From the NCBI GenBank assembly GCA_025352265.1, contig JANXTS010000071.1, forward strand, positions 35,311 to 99,310: a DNA stretch of 64,000 nt, in the 5' to 3' direction. The stretch comes from Variovorax sp. Lineage in GTDB: Bacteria > Pseudomonadota > Gammaproteobacteria > Burkholderiales > Burkholderiaceae_C. Numbering within the stretch: position 1 is the stretch's first letter; each line of letters begins with the position of its first letter. Below, piece after piece: positions 42,236 through 51,079 of the stretch. The translations under genes and the position numbers were made by a program. The notes beneath the pieces were generated by a model. It worked only from the letters and a program-made list of their open reading frames with translations, did not search any database and had not been told where the DNA came from.

Positions 42236-43405
42236 TCAGCAACGGGCTCGGCGAGACTCGGCGCTGAAAACAATGACGCAGGCCGACGCTGCCATCAACA
42301 ATGCACCGAAGCCCAGCAGCAGACCCATGAGGGGAAGTCGCATCGCAACCAATGCCCCATAGATTCCGAGCATCAACAGCGATGCCAGGCTCTCATAGAA
42401 ATTTTGGGCCGCAATCGATTGGCCAGGCTGCATCAGCAACCAGCCGCGGCTCTGAAGTACGGCATTCATCGGCACCAGCAGCAACCCAGCCAACGCCCCG
42501 ATCAAAAACAGCAACCCGCAGGTGACAGTGACATCTGGCGCAAACGCCATGAGCATCACCGCTGCCCCGAGCAGCAAGCCGAGCGGCAGTGTGCGCAACG
42601 CTCGCTCCAGAGTTATAAAACGTGCCGCTCCAATAGTTCCAGCCACCATTCCGATCGCTACGGCGAGTTGCAACAAGGCGGCTCGTGAAAGGGGCAATCC
42701 CAGGCGTTCGCCAGCCCAGCGCAACACCATGAACTGAAGTACTGCGGCGGCAGCCCAAAAGAGGCTGGTGACCGCCAGCGAGGCGCGTGCTTGCCGGTCG
42801 TTCCACAGCAGGGCAAGTGCATCAACGAAGCGCGAAATGAGTTGCCGTGGGTTTGCCAGCGCCGCTCGATTTTGGGCGTGACTTCGCGGAATCATGAGTG
42901 TGACGATGGCGGAAGCCAGGAAAATCGAGGCAATGACCGGCAACGCGCTTTGCGTTTCGACCAGGACTCCACCCAGTGCCAGACCGGCCACGATCGATAC
43001 GACCGTCGTCCCCTCGATCCAGCCATTCGCGGCAACAAGATCGCCAGGCGGCAATAGCTCAGGCAGGATGCCGTACTTGGCCGGTGCATAGCCGGCGGCC
43101 CCAAGGCCCACAAGGGCGTAGCACAGCAGCGGCGGTACTCCGTAAGCCAAAAGCCCGCAGCCACCGAGCTTGACCACATTGGTAGCCAGCATGACTTGGT
43201 CCTTTGGGGCGGCATCGGACACCGCGCCGGCAAAAGCAGCCAGCAGCACATACGAAGCGTAGAAGGCGACGCGAAGCGCGGGTGTCATCCAGTCCGGTGC
43301 ACTCCGCGAAACGAGCAGGGCGATCGCCACCGTCAACAGCGCGTTGTCCGCGAGCGAACTGAGAAATTGGGCCAGCAATACTGGCATCAGCACCCGCTTT
43401 CTCAC
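42236..43405 (-). CDS. MFS transporter, lysophospholipid flippase LplT-like
   Basis: A 389-residue MFS protein with about 12 helices. It starts MRKRVLMPVLLAQFLSSLADNALL, a close match to LplT, with GLGAAGYAPAKYGILPELLPPGDLVAANGWIEG, the LplT hallmark segment. LplT moves lysophospholipids across the inner membrane in E. coli, where it pairs with Aas. Here the gene follows an OlsB-like acyltransferase with a four-base ATGA overlap and is the last of five coupled genes, suggesting transport of the lipid made by the operon. Confidence 0.82.
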   Translation of the reverse strand: MRKRVLMPVLLAQFLSSLADNALLTVAIALLVSRSAPDWMTPALRVAFYASYVLLAAFAGAVSDAAPKDQVMLATNVVKLGGCGLLAYGVPPLLCYALVGLGAAGYAPAKYGILPELLPPGDLVAANGWIEGTTVVSIVAGLALGGVLVETQSALPVIASIFLASAIVTLMIPRSHAQNRAALANPRQLISRFVDALALLWNDRQARASLAVTSLFWAAAAVLQFMVLRWAGERLGLPLSRAALLQLAVAIGMVAGTIGAARFITLERALRTLPLGLLLGAAVMLMAFAPDVTVTCGLLFLIGALAGLLLVPMNAVLQSRGWLLMQPGQSIAAQNFYESLASLLMLGIYGALVAMRLPLMGLLLGFGALLMAASACVIVFSAESRRARC

Positions 43406-44178
43406 GAGGCTGTGCTTGCCGTCGTGTCGAAAAAGTGCCGGCGGTACCTCGACGTCACGTCACCCATCCGCAGGATCAGCGGCAAGTCCGCGGTATTGAA
43501 TTTCACGTCAAATGCGGGAGGGCCGAGCAGACGGGCTCCACACCTCAGATAACCCTTGAGTAGTGGCGGCGCATCGCATGGCGCGGCATTGCGATCGGCG
43601 TCGCTCGGGGCGCCGAGCGGGAAGGGAACGCGCGGCCGGATTCTCCATTGCTGCTCGACCAGATGGGTATGGCACAACCGCCGCCACAACCGGCTGGCTG
43701 CCGCGCCGTGGTCATCGAGACCAATGCTGGCACAACCGATCATGGTGTCCAGTCCGTTCCTGACCATGTAGTGCCCCAATGCAGTCCACAACGCCATGAT
43801 CACTGCGCCAGAACGCCAGGACGGATGCACGCACGAGCGGCCCAGTTCCACGGCACGACTGCGCAGCGCATGCAACGGTGCGAGGTCGAACTCGGTGTCG
43901 GTGTAGAAGCCGCCTGCGCGTTCGGCGGCCAGTGGTGTCATAACTCGGTAGGTACCAACGAGCAGTCCTTCGGTGTGGTCGGACCCGACCACACGAACGA
44001 GCAGGTGATCGCAGTAAGGGTCGAAGCGATCCGCATCGACCCCGAGCGGGGTACCTTCGGGCGGGGTGAGGCACGCGCCCATTTCCTGTGCAAACACCAG
44101 ATACCGCAAGCGCTGCGCCTCGCGAACTTCGGCTTCGGAGTCGGCCCACTGTGTGACCAGGGTGGCGTGGATCGGCAT
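43402..44178 (-). CDS. OlsB-like N-acyltransferase (GNAT fold)
   Basis: A 258-residue enzyme of the GNAT/N-acyl-amino-acid-synthase group. It has the start VREAQRLRYLVFAQEMGA, the acetyl/acyl-binding ELGRSCVHPSWRSG and the C-terminal LLKGYLRCGARLLGPPAFDVKFNTADLPL that marks OlsB. OlsB attaches a hydroxyacyl chain to ornithine to begin ornithine-lipid synthesis. No OlsA follows; instead the LplT-like gene overlaps it. The ATP-grasp gene is eight bases upstream. The amine acceptor may differ from ornithine. Confidence 0.82.
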   Translation of the reverse strand: MPIHATLVTQWADSEAEVREAQRLRYLVFAQEMGACLTPPEGTPLGVDADRFDPYCDHLLVRVVGSDHTEGLLVGTYRVMTPLAAERAGGFYTDTEFDLAPLHALRSRAVELGRSCVHPSWRSGAVIMALWTALGHYMVRNGLDTMIGCASIGLDDHGAAASRLWRRLCHTHLVEQQWRIRPRVPFPLGAPSDADRNAAPCDAPPLLKGYLRCGARLLGPPAFDVKFNTADLPLILRMGDVTSRYRRHFFDTTASTAS

Positions 44179-44185
44179 TCGGCAC

Positions 44186-45262
44186 TTAATTGGAAGGCGG
44201 ATAGAGCTTGATCAGTCGGATCTGGCGCAAATTGAGTCTTGCAAGTTCCAGCAAACCGATCGGCCGTATCCCCTTTTTGCGCTGCGCAGCGCCGATCTCA
44301 AACAACAGTCGCTGTTTGGAAAAGATCATGCGAAATCCTTGCAGCACATCCGTCCGGGGGTCCCATGCCTCGATCGCTTCCGAGCCTGCGCCGTTGATCT
44401 CCATCACGGTGAAACCGCGGCCGGCAGCGAGTTCTTGCGTGCTTTCGAAGCGCACGTCGAAGCGCCCGAAATGAAAGTCGGGCATGTCGCGGGCCACGTC
44501 ATCGATGGCTTGCGTGAGTTGCGGCGTTATGAGCGCTGCGCCATCGCGATACAGTCCGCCAACGCGAGTCGAGCCGATGATCGCCAGGCGCACCTCTTCA
44601 CCCGAGCGTGGGATCGTCATTAACGGCACGAGACATTCATGTCGCGGTGAAAGTCCGATCCGTTTTGCACGCGGGTCTGCCGCGATCAGCTCTGCTACGG
44701 TGCTGCGGCCGTCGCCGGTCACACGGGGAAAATAGCGCAGCGCCAGGCCAATGACCCTGCCAGTATTGTTCGTTGGATCTCGCGCATAAAAAATTCCTGC
44801 TTCGCCCTCTTGCGGCAGGTAGCGCTGCAACACCGCGGTTTCTCCGGTGGGAAACAGCGAGAGGTAGGTCCTGAGCGCGGTCATATCGGCAACGAGCTGA
44901 ACACCGTGACCACACAGCCCGAGATTCGGCTTCACCACGACAGGAAAATGCAGGCCGCTATCGTTCATTACGACCGCCAGCGACGATTCAGAAACCGTAC
45001 GGTCGTTGAACACTCCGCAGTGCGCTGCCGTAACCGATCTCGCCAACGGCCCCATATCCTTGAAGTATTCGAGCTTGCCTTCCCCGACCAGGCCGCCCGC
45101 GGTAATGTTCGGGTTGGCAGCCGAAGGCAATGTGGCACTGCCATACCGCAATGCCAACCAGAGCCATTGCGCGACGATAGGCACGCATATGAGCCATTTG
45201 GGCATGCGCTCGAGCAAACTGCAGTCCGATTTGTCGGCGACGGGCGCACTGGCGCTGCCCAT
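44186..45262 (-). CDS. ATP-grasp ligase domain protein
   Basis: A 358-residue ATP-grasp protein with an N-terminal hydrophobic stretch (WLICVPIVAQWLWLALRYG), then SLTLPS-type sequence (SATLPSAANPNITAGGLVGEGK). The nucleotide site is VVVKPNLGLCGHGVQLV and the metal-binding end FTVMEINGAGSEA. Members link a carboxylate to an amine or hydroxyl with ATP, as in D-Ala-D-Ala and glutamate ligases. The substrate is not known. I chose ATG 45262; an upstream extension to 45424 would overlap the methyltransferase. It is eight bases ahead of the OlsB-like gene. Confidence 0.78.
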   Translation of the reverse strand: MGSASAPVADKSDCSLLERMPKWLICVPIVAQWLWLALRYGSATLPSAANPNITAGGLVGEGKLEYFKDMGPLARSVTAAHCGVFNDRTVSESSLAVVMNDSGLHFPVVVKPNLGLCGHGVQLVADMTALRTYLSLFPTGETAVLQRYLPQEGEAGIFYARDPTNNTGRVIGLALRYFPRVTGDGRSTVAELIAADPRAKRIGLSPRHECLVPLMTIPRSGEEVRLAIIGSTRVGGLYRDGAALITPQLTQAIDDVARDMPDFHFGRFDVRFESTQELAAGRGFTVMEINGAGSEAIEAWDPRTDVLQGFRMIFSKQRLLFEIGAAQRKKGIRPIGLLELARLNLRQIRLIKLYPPSN

Positions 45263-45291
45263 CGTCGCGTTTTTTGTGGCGACCACGCGCG

Positions 45292-46260
45292 TCAATCGGC
45301 CGGCACCAACGGATGCGTCGCGACCAGGCCGACGGCGGCAATGCGGTCGATACGCGCATAAATTGGCCGTTCGATTTCTTCTCCGAAGACGTCGGGATCG
45401 ATTTCCTCGTAACTCCAGTCGCAACGGGTTGCCGAAAGCAATGGCGCCATCTCAGCCAGGAATGGGTCGTCACCGTCGACCATGGCCACTCCTGTGTAGA
45501 AGAGCAGCTGGCCGCCCGGCGCCAATCGCTGCAGCGCCTCTGCCGCGATGCGGACCCCGAGCGCACGGCCAAGGTGGGCGCCCCCATGGCGATAGCTTCG
45601 TTGTCCTTCATCATCCAGATACGGCGGATTGCACACGATCAGGTCGAAGTCACCTTCAACAGCCGACAGCGCATCTCCGGCCGCGAGCGTCACCGCGACC
45701 CCAGCGATCTCTGCGTTCGCGGCGGTGAGCGTCAACGCGGCCGGATTAATGTCGTTCATGGTGACGGCGGATTTGATGCCGGCTGCCGCAAGTGCACGCG
45801 CCACCACGACGCCCCCAGCGCCGCTTCCGCAACCGATGTCCAACACGCGCATCAGCTTGCCAGCGCGCACGCTTGAGAGACGTCGAGCAAGCGATTGCTT
45901 CATGAAGCGTGCGAACCGGTAGGTGTCCGGCCCGAAGAACACGGCATCTGCACCGACAGTGGGATAAGCCGAGTGCAGAAACAAATCACCGTCGACGCTG
46001 GCGATGCGGAGGGTACTGCGCCAGAGAGATCCCACCTCCTCCAGCATGCCCGCGCGCGCCATCCTGCTGTAAAGCTCCGGGCTCAGGGCTTGCGCTGAAA
46101 ATGGAATGTTCCACCCAAAGACGTCACGCAAAGTCTCGCCATGACGCAGACCGCGACTCGTATTTACTCGTTGATGGGTCAGTGGGGTGACCGCGGTAAA
46201 CCGATAGCCTGTGTCGGCGACATAACTCAGCACCGCTGCTGCGTTTGTGGCACTCAACAC
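45292..46260 (-). CDS. SAM-dependent methyltransferase (HemK/PrmC-like fold)
   Basis: This 322-residue class I methyltransferase has the SAM-binding VLDIGCGSGAGGVVVARAL, acidic loop MNDINPAALTLTAANAEIAG and the N6/N5 catalytic motif LIVCNPPYLDDEG. The NPPY motif is found in enzymes that methylate amino or amide nitrogen, as in PrmC. A separate N-terminal domain of about 130 residues is present. It overlaps the diiron-protein gene by seven bases. In this operon it may methylate a nitrogen on the product. Confidence 0.8.
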   Translation of the reverse strand: MLSATNAAAVLSYVADTGYRFTAVTPLTHQRVNTSRGLRHGETLRDVFGWNIPFSAQALSPELYSRMARAGMLEEVGSLWRSTLRIASVDGDLFLHSAYPTVGADAVFFGPDTYRFARFMKQSLARRLSSVRAGKLMRVLDIGCGSGAGGVVVARALAAAGIKSAVTMNDINPAALTLTAANAEIAGVAVTLAAGDALSAVEGDFDLIVCNPPYLDDEGQRSYRHGGAHLGRALGVRIAAEALQRLAPGGQLLFYTGVAMVDGDDPFLAEMAPLLSATRCDWSYEEIDPDVFGEEIERPIYARIDRIAAVGLVATHPLVPAD

Positions 46261-47171
46261 AGGGCGTGCCTTGCCGCAGGCACGTCATCGGTCTGCCTGT
46301 CACAGCGCAGATCCGAGAAATAGCGTTCGAAGCACCGCGCGCCGCACGTCAACCGCATGAGAGCGCCTTCCGCAAGAGCCTGCGCACACCACGGGTCGGC
46401 CTCCACCATTGGGCGGATGATCTCGCGAATCCACGCCCGTGAGTGCGATACGTCCAACGCAGCATGCAGATCGAAATAGGCGCGAGCGTGACCGCTCAAT
46501 GCAAGGCGCCGCATGCCAGCTGCAACATGCGTCACGCGACCAGGCGCTGTCAGTTCGATGACTCCGAGCGCACCTAGCGCGTGGTATGCGTAGCGACGAG
46601 TGGTCGCAAGACCGACCATGGTGTTGGCCAACGCAAGCGACTCCCAGACCGTCGTAGCGATGGCAGGCTGCAGGGCGAGTTCGCGCACCATGTTGTCGAG
46701 CATTTGACCGTGCATCGCGCCTTGTTTTCCGTGGCCCATCTCATCCCAGAAGTTGCGGGCGCACTCCAGCTTCGCTCGAGGCGGCAGCTTGACCTGTGCA
46801 TAGGCAAGCAAGTCTTCGAATCCAGCCTCGCCAGCGGCCTCTTGCGTGAGGAACCACCGCATTTGCGCAAGGTTGGCCTTTTCGGCAAGCCAAACGAAAA
46901 GCGGATGCCCTTGCCCAGGGCCAAGGACGGCGAGACTCTCGAACCAACGGACAAAGCGGTCGCTGTCACCGATAGCTTCGGCGGCAAGCGGTTCGACAGC
47001 GAGCCGCAGTGCTTCCAGTTCGTGCCCTTCCATCACGCGATACGCGTACTCCCGATGAAGGTCGTCTTCCCAGTGGGATGACGGCAGCCCTGGCGCCAAG
47101 CGACGTGTATTGAACTCGGCCAATTGACGATGGCGTTCCTCGCTCGAAAGGGTATCGAGAGCTACGGGCAT
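46254..47171 (-). CDS. heme-oxygenase-like diiron protein (iron-containing redox enzyme family)
   Basis: The 305-residue all-helical protein belongs to the heme-oxygenase-like diiron oxidase/oxygenase superfamily. Probable metal ligands are Glu in helix 1 (FLTQEAAGEAG, around 111-115), E144 and H147 in NFWDEMGHGKQGAMHG, and H236, D240 and H243 in YFDLHAALDVSHSRAW. Relatives cleave C-C bonds, oxidise amines or fatty acids, or hydroxylate. It is the first gene of the five-gene operon. No haem ligand pattern is visible, so it is not expected to be a haem oxygenase. Confidence 0.78.
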   Translation of the reverse strand: MPVALDTLSSEERHRQLAEFNTRRLAPGLPSSHWEDDLHREYAYRVMEGHELEALRLAVEPLAAEAIGDSDRFVRWFESLAVLGPGQGHPLFVWLAEKANLAQMRWFLTQEAAGEAGFEDLLAYAQVKLPPRAKLECARNFWDEMGHGKQGAMHGQMLDNMVRELALQPAIATTVWESLALANTMVGLATTRRYAYHALGALGVIELTAPGRVTHVAAGMRRLALSGHARAYFDLHAALDVSHSRAWIREIIRPMVEADPWCAQALAEGALMRLTCGARCFERYFSDLRCDRQTDDVPAARHALC

Positions 47172-47422
47172 TTGTTCTTCTTCTATTGATCGATTCGAAA
47201 TACTGCGCCCTAATCTCCCCTGTCCTCGTCGGACAGAAGGCTATGTACCTGTCCGGCTACCGGGTGTGGGGCTGTCGCCGTCGAAGGGGAACCCAGTGCG
47301 CCGGCAGCCACGCAGCCAGTCGTCCCAAACCAGATCGCGAACACGCAACGCCGCCTTCCTCAAGGTACCGTCGGCGGCCAGAGGTCACTGCCTCGGGCGA
47401 AATACGCGCCATCATTCACGCC

Positions 47423-48688
47423 ATGACGCTTGCTCCCCATGAAGCCCACATCGCAACCTGGGCCATCGCTGCGCTGACCGCGGCCGGCATCATCGTGCGG
47501 CCGTTCAAATGGCCTGAAGCAGTCTGGGCAGTGATCGGCGCACTGCTGTTGATCGCGCTGGGCCTGCTGCCCATAGACCAGAGCTTGCAGGCCGTGGGCA
47601 AAGGAGGCGATGTCTACCTGTTCCTGATCGGCATGATGCTGCTGTCGGAAACAGCGCGGCGCGAAGGCCTGTTCGACTGGGTCGCCGCGATGGCCGTCAA
47701 CCACTCGCGTAGCTCGCCGCAGCGGCTCTTCTTGTTGATCTACGGCGTGGGCGTGATGGTGACCACTTTCATGTCGAACGACGCCACGGCGGTGGTGCTG
47801 ACGCCGGCCGTTTACGCCGCAGCGCGCAAGGCGAAGGTCGAGGCTCTGCCCTACCTGTTCATCTGCGCCTTCATCGCCAACGCGGCAAGCTTCGTGCTGC
47901 CGATCTCGAACCCGGCCAATATCGTGCTGTACGGAGATCACACGCCGGCACTCGGCCCTTGGCTCGCACGTTTCGCGCTGCCTTCGGTCTTGTCGATCGC
48001 GGCGACCTACTTCGCGCTGCGCTATACCGAAGGCCGTCGGCTGGCTGCGACCTGCGAAAGCGATGTCGAGGTAACGCCACTGTCGACCGGCGCGCGTACA
48101 GCGCTGGCCGGACTGGCCCTCACCGCCGTCGTCCTGCTGGTCGTCTCGGCGCTCGACTTGCAACTCGGCTTGCCGACGACTGTCATGGGCGTGCTGACCA
48201 CCGTGATAGTGCTGGTCATTGCACGCGAGTCGCCCTGGGAAACCGTCAAGGGCGTTTCGTGGGCGGTGCTGCCGTTGGTGGCAGGTCTGTTCGTGCTGGT
48301 CGAGGGGTTGGCCGCCACGGGCGTCATTGCCGAGCTGGCTCGGCAGCTTGTCGCGAGAGTGGAGCGATCGCCTGATGCGACCGCCTGGATTTCGGGTGCG
48401 CTCATCGCGCTCGTATCGAACCTGGTCAACAACCTGCCCGCCGGCCTGGTCGCAAGCTCGACCGTAGCGCTGGCGCACCCGCCGCAACACGTCATCGATG
48501 CGCTGTTGATCGGCGTCGATCTCGGCCCGAATTTATCGGTCACCGGTTCGCTGGCGACCATCCTTTGGCTCACTGCGATCCGCCGCGAAGGCGAAAACGT
48601 AGGCTTCTGGAGGTTTCTGAAATTGGGCGCCATCGTGATGCCACCAGCGCTCGTTCTAGCCCTCGTGGCGCGGCTGTTTTTCAGCTGA
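47423..48688 (+). CDS. ArsB/SLC13-like inner-membrane transporter
   Basis: A 421-residue permease with about 11-12 helices. It resembles the ArsB/NhaD/SLC13 ion-transporter fold: VYLFLIGMMLLSETARREGLFDW, TTFMSNDATAVVLTPAVYAAARK, FIANAASFVLPISNPANIVLYG, and the mirrored SNLVNNLPAGLVASS and GVDLGPNLSVTGSLATILWL. These motifs are shared by arsenite pumps, but there is no ArsR or ArsC nearby, so an arsenic role is uncertain. ATG 47423 precedes the first helix. It is divergent from the diiron operon. Confidence 0.8.
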   Translation: MTLAPHEAHIATWAIAALTAAGIIVRPFKWPEAVWAVIGALLLIALGLLPIDQSLQAVGKGGDVYLFLIGMMLLSETARREGLFDWVAAMAVNHSRSSPQRLFLLIYGVGVMVTTFMSNDATAVVLTPAVYAAARKAKVEALPYLFICAFIANAASFVLPISNPANIVLYGDHTPALGPWLARFALPSVLSIAATYFALRYTEGRRLAATCESDVEVTPLSTGARTALAGLALTAVVLLVVSALDLQLGLPTTVMGVLTTVIVLVIARESPWETVKGVSWAVLPLVAGLFVLVEGLAATGVIAELARQLVARVERSPDATAWISGALIALVSNLVNNLPAGLVASSTVALAHPPQHVIDALLIGVDLGPNLSVTGSLATILWLTAIRREGENVGFWRFLKLGAIVMPPALVLALVARLFFS

Positions 48689-48757
48689 TCAAGGCAGATT
48701 TCCGCTGCGCTCGCGTCAATCGGGCTTTCAGGGCACGCGCCTTGCATCGGTGTGCCG

Positions 48758-48901
48758 CACCATCGCTCTTTTGTGCACCGCATGCTTGGAGCGCAAGTCG
48801 ATCTGGCGATCGCGGGCGCCATCGTCGGACTCGTCCGCACGCTGGGTTTGCGGGTGGTCGCCGAGGGCGTCAAGCAGAAGAAACAACCCAGCGCCGCTTG
48901 A
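48758..48901 (+). pseudogene. remnant of an EAL (c-di-GMP phosphodiesterase) domain
   Basis: Reading HHRSFVHRMLGAQVDLAIAG then AIVGLVRTLGLRVVAEGVK in one frame up to the TGA at 48899 aligns with the end of EAL domains (RSFV...AI...LA..LGL.VVAEGVE). The active part with EAL and DDFGTG is absent and no start is present. It is a decayed fragment between the transporter and the aldo/keto reductase. Confidence 0.5.
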
Positions 48902-48916
48902 AACTCAGCCTGCAAT

Positions 48917-49897
48917 TCAGGAAAAGCCGACCACCGCATGCGGAACGTAGGGCGCTTCCAGTGCGGCGATGTCTGCGGCACTCAGCGTGAGTTCCAGCGC
49001 TGCGATCGCGTCGTCGAGTTGCTCCAGCTTGGTCGCACCGATGATCGGCGCGGTAATTCCCGGCGTTTGCAGCACCCACGCCAGAGCGACCTGGGCGCGC
49101 GGCACGCCTAGCCGGGCTGCAACTTTGGCCACCGCGTCGACCACAGCGCGATCGGCGTCGGCCGTCTTCGCATACAGCGAGCGGCCGAATTCATCCGTTT
49201 CGACGCGGGCGCTGGTCGTGTCCCAATCGCGAGTGAGGCGGCCGCGCGCCATCGGACTCCACGGAATGACTGCGACACCCCGATCGCGGCAGAGCGGCAA
49301 CATCTCGCGCTCTTCTTCGCGGTAAAGCAGATTCACATAGTTCTGCATCGAAACGAAGGCCGTCCACCCATGTGCGTCGGCAACGGCGAGCGCTCGCGCG
49401 AACTGCCACGCGAACATCGACGACGCGCCGATGTAGCGCGCCTTGCCAGCCTTGACCACATCGTGCAGCGCCTCCATCGTTTCTTCGATCGGCGTGCTGT
49501 AGTCCCAGCGATGGATTTGGTACAGGTCGACGTAGTCGGTGCCGAGCCGCTTCAGGCTGGCGTCGATCTCACCCATGATCGCCTTGCGCGACAAGCCGAC
49601 GCCGTTTGGGCCGGGGCGCATTCGGCTGTTCACCTTGGTCGCGATGACGACGTCCTCCCGGCGCGTGTAATCGGCCATCGCGCGGCCGACGATCTCTTCA
49701 CTGCTGCCGTCTGAATACACGTTGGCGGTGTCGAAAAAATTGATGCCGAGATCGAGCGCCTTTTTCAAAAACGGACGACTCGCTGCCTCCGGCAAGGTCC
49801 ATGGGTGATTGCCGCGTTCGGGCTCGCCGTAGCTCATGCAGCCCAGACACAGGCGCGAGACCTCAAGCCCGGTTTGACCGAGACGAACATATTTCAT
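48917..49897 (-). CDS. aldo/keto reductase
   Basis: A 326-residue TIM-barrel NADPH reductase. The catalytic set is complete: Asp in FFDTANVYSDG with Tyr, Lys in VIATKVN and His in YQIHRWD. The N-terminus MKYVRLGQTGLEVSRLCLGCMSYG and the end IIGATKLEQLDDAIAAL place it in the AKR12/YdbC-like (Gsp69-like) branch that reduces diverse aldehydes. ATG 49897 matches the family start. It has no partners in an operon. Confidence 0.88.
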   Translation of the reverse strand: MKYVRLGQTGLEVSRLCLGCMSYGEPERGNHPWTLPEAASRPFLKKALDLGINFFDTANVYSDGSSEEIVGRAMADYTRREDVVIATKVNSRMRPGPNGVGLSRKAIMGEIDASLKRLGTDYVDLYQIHRWDYSTPIEETMEALHDVVKAGKARYIGASSMFAWQFARALAVADAHGWTAFVSMQNYVNLLYREEEREMLPLCRDRGVAVIPWSPMARGRLTRDWDTTSARVETDEFGRSLYAKTADADRAVVDAVAKVAARLGVPRAQVALAWVLQTPGITAPIIGATKLEQLDDAIAALELTLSAADIAALEAPYVPHAVVGFS

Positions 49898-50050
49898 GGG
49901 CGGTTTCTTTCTGGTTTGCTGGATCGATGCGTGATCATGACAGCCGGATTTGTGGAGTTCTGCCCAATCCACATATGTCAACTGTTTGTACTTGGTTCAA
50001 CTTTTAGCTCAGCCGTTTAACAATCGTGCGAACTTTTGGTTTCGTACGAA

Positions 50051-50506
50051 ATGAACTCACCTCGTTGGCTTGGCAGACTTCGCCGGATCCTCGCTGGCTT
50101 TGGGCCGACACGCGGCAAACGCGTGTCCATGAAGTCCAGGGTCGCTGCTTCAGCACGGTCTGCCGGGCGGTCGCCGGTTGTCGTTTCTTCGCCTGCGCTG
50201 CGGGCTGTGTTGTCGAAACCAGCTGTGCAGCCAGTACCTGCCGAGGTGACGAAGGCATTGCCGGTCGCCGCCGCAATGACGAAGCCGCAACGCACGCTCG
50301 TGGAAGTCCGGGCCGACCTGGCCCGTCTGCGCGAAAGTTCCAGGGAGCGCCAGGCGGAGCGCGAACGCACGCACGAAACCAACTTCGCGCCTACGGATTT
50401 CATGGACTTTGCCGAGCACGAAATGCTTCCGGTCGCGCCCGGCCCGGCATTCGCGCCCACCGCATTTCTGGACTTCGGCGCAGTCAGGGCGCGCCAGACC
50501 CGTTAG
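50051..50506 (+). CDS. hypothetical protein with FAPTxFxDF repeat
   Basis: A 151-residue basic protein with an Ala/Pro/Val-rich, probably disordered middle, an Arg-rich helix (VEVRADLARLRESSRERQAERERTHE) and two copies of a short motif, FAPTDFMDF and FAPTAFLDF, near the end. I recognise no family. It lies between convergent spaces; no ribosome site is decisive. Confidence 0.5.
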   Translation: MNSPRWLGRLRRILAGFGPTRGKRVSMKSRVAASARSAGRSPVVVSSPALRAVLSKPAVQPVPAEVTKALPVAAAMTKPQRTLVEVRADLARLRESSRERQAERERTHETNFAPTDFMDFAEHEMLPVAPGPAFAPTAFLDFGAVRARQTR

Positions 50507-50833
50507 CCCAGGATTTCGGCTGCTCAGGCCGCTCGAGAGCCCTCGACGGTCACGCTCGAATCGCAGCCACGGCCGGCGGCGACGAAGCGATGGGCAAAGC
50601 GCGCAAGCCACGGTGCCGCGACGGCATGGATCTGACCACGCGGCCGATGCTGTGAATACCGGGAAACGAGCCTGCGGTTCGGTCACGAACGCTGCCGCCA
50701 AATCTTTCGTAGGACAAAGCCGTCTGGACGCATTAGTTGTGAAATTAATGCTGGCTTGCAAAACAAAAAGTAAGCACAATTGCTTACATGGTCCGTTTCA
50801 TTTTTTTCCAACTCGTCGCTTGAGGTGCACCCA
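50507..50833. other. 327-base intergenic region with a palindromic operator
   Basis: There is no convincing frame here. The right end holds the palindrome GTAAGCACAATTGCTTAC listed separately, upstream of the small gene at 50834. The rest shows no repeats or RNA motif. Confidence 0.4.
50770..50787. promoter_or_regulatory. perfect palindrome GTAAGCA-CAAT-TGCTTAC
   Basis: Seven-base arms GTAAGCA/TGCTTAC are exactly complementary around CAAT, 46 bases upstream of the small gene start. It has the size and symmetry of a TetR- or XRE-type operator. No regulator gene is adjacent, so the binding protein is unknown. Confidence 0.55.
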
Positions 50834-51079
50834 GTGTTGACACTTGCCAACTACTTTCAGGGCGCCTCCCGTTTGAGCATCGAGGACCTTGGCGAACTGG
50901 CGTACTCAGTACGATGCGACCCGAATCGGGATGGCGGAGCGTCCGAAGCCGTTGCCCGAGCGATCGAATCCGTCGCTGCCCTGCGCGCGGAACGCCTCGC
51001 CAAAATTCGCCGACACGATGAGCTCAAAGCGATGTCGGTGTTCGAACGGGTCTCTCAGTGGGCCGTTGCCCGCGTCTAG
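50834..51079 (+). CDS. hypothetical 81-residue helical protein
   Basis: A small soluble protein, SIEDLGELAYSVRCDPNRDGG then AVARAIESVAALRAERLAKIRRHDELKAM and FERVSQWAVARV, predicted helical. A GTG at 50834 or TTG at 50837 would start it; both are non-standard. I recognise no family. The preceding palindrome suggests that it is regulated. Confidence 0.45.
   Translation: MLTLANYFQGASRLSIEDLGELAYSVRCDPNRDGGASEAVARAIESVAALRAERLAKIRRHDELKAMSVFERVSQWAVARV

Noticed and set aside
46254..47171. Diiron protein considered as the heme oxygenase partner of the phytochrome
   Set aside because: It shows ExxH and HxxxDxxH metal-ligand patterns and sits in a different operon 8 kb away, so a BphO role is unlikely.
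47360..48490. Long leftward frame opposite the ArsB-like gene
   Set aside because: Its composition is rich in Gln, Arg and His with no membrane helices; the plus strand gives a regular membrane transporter.
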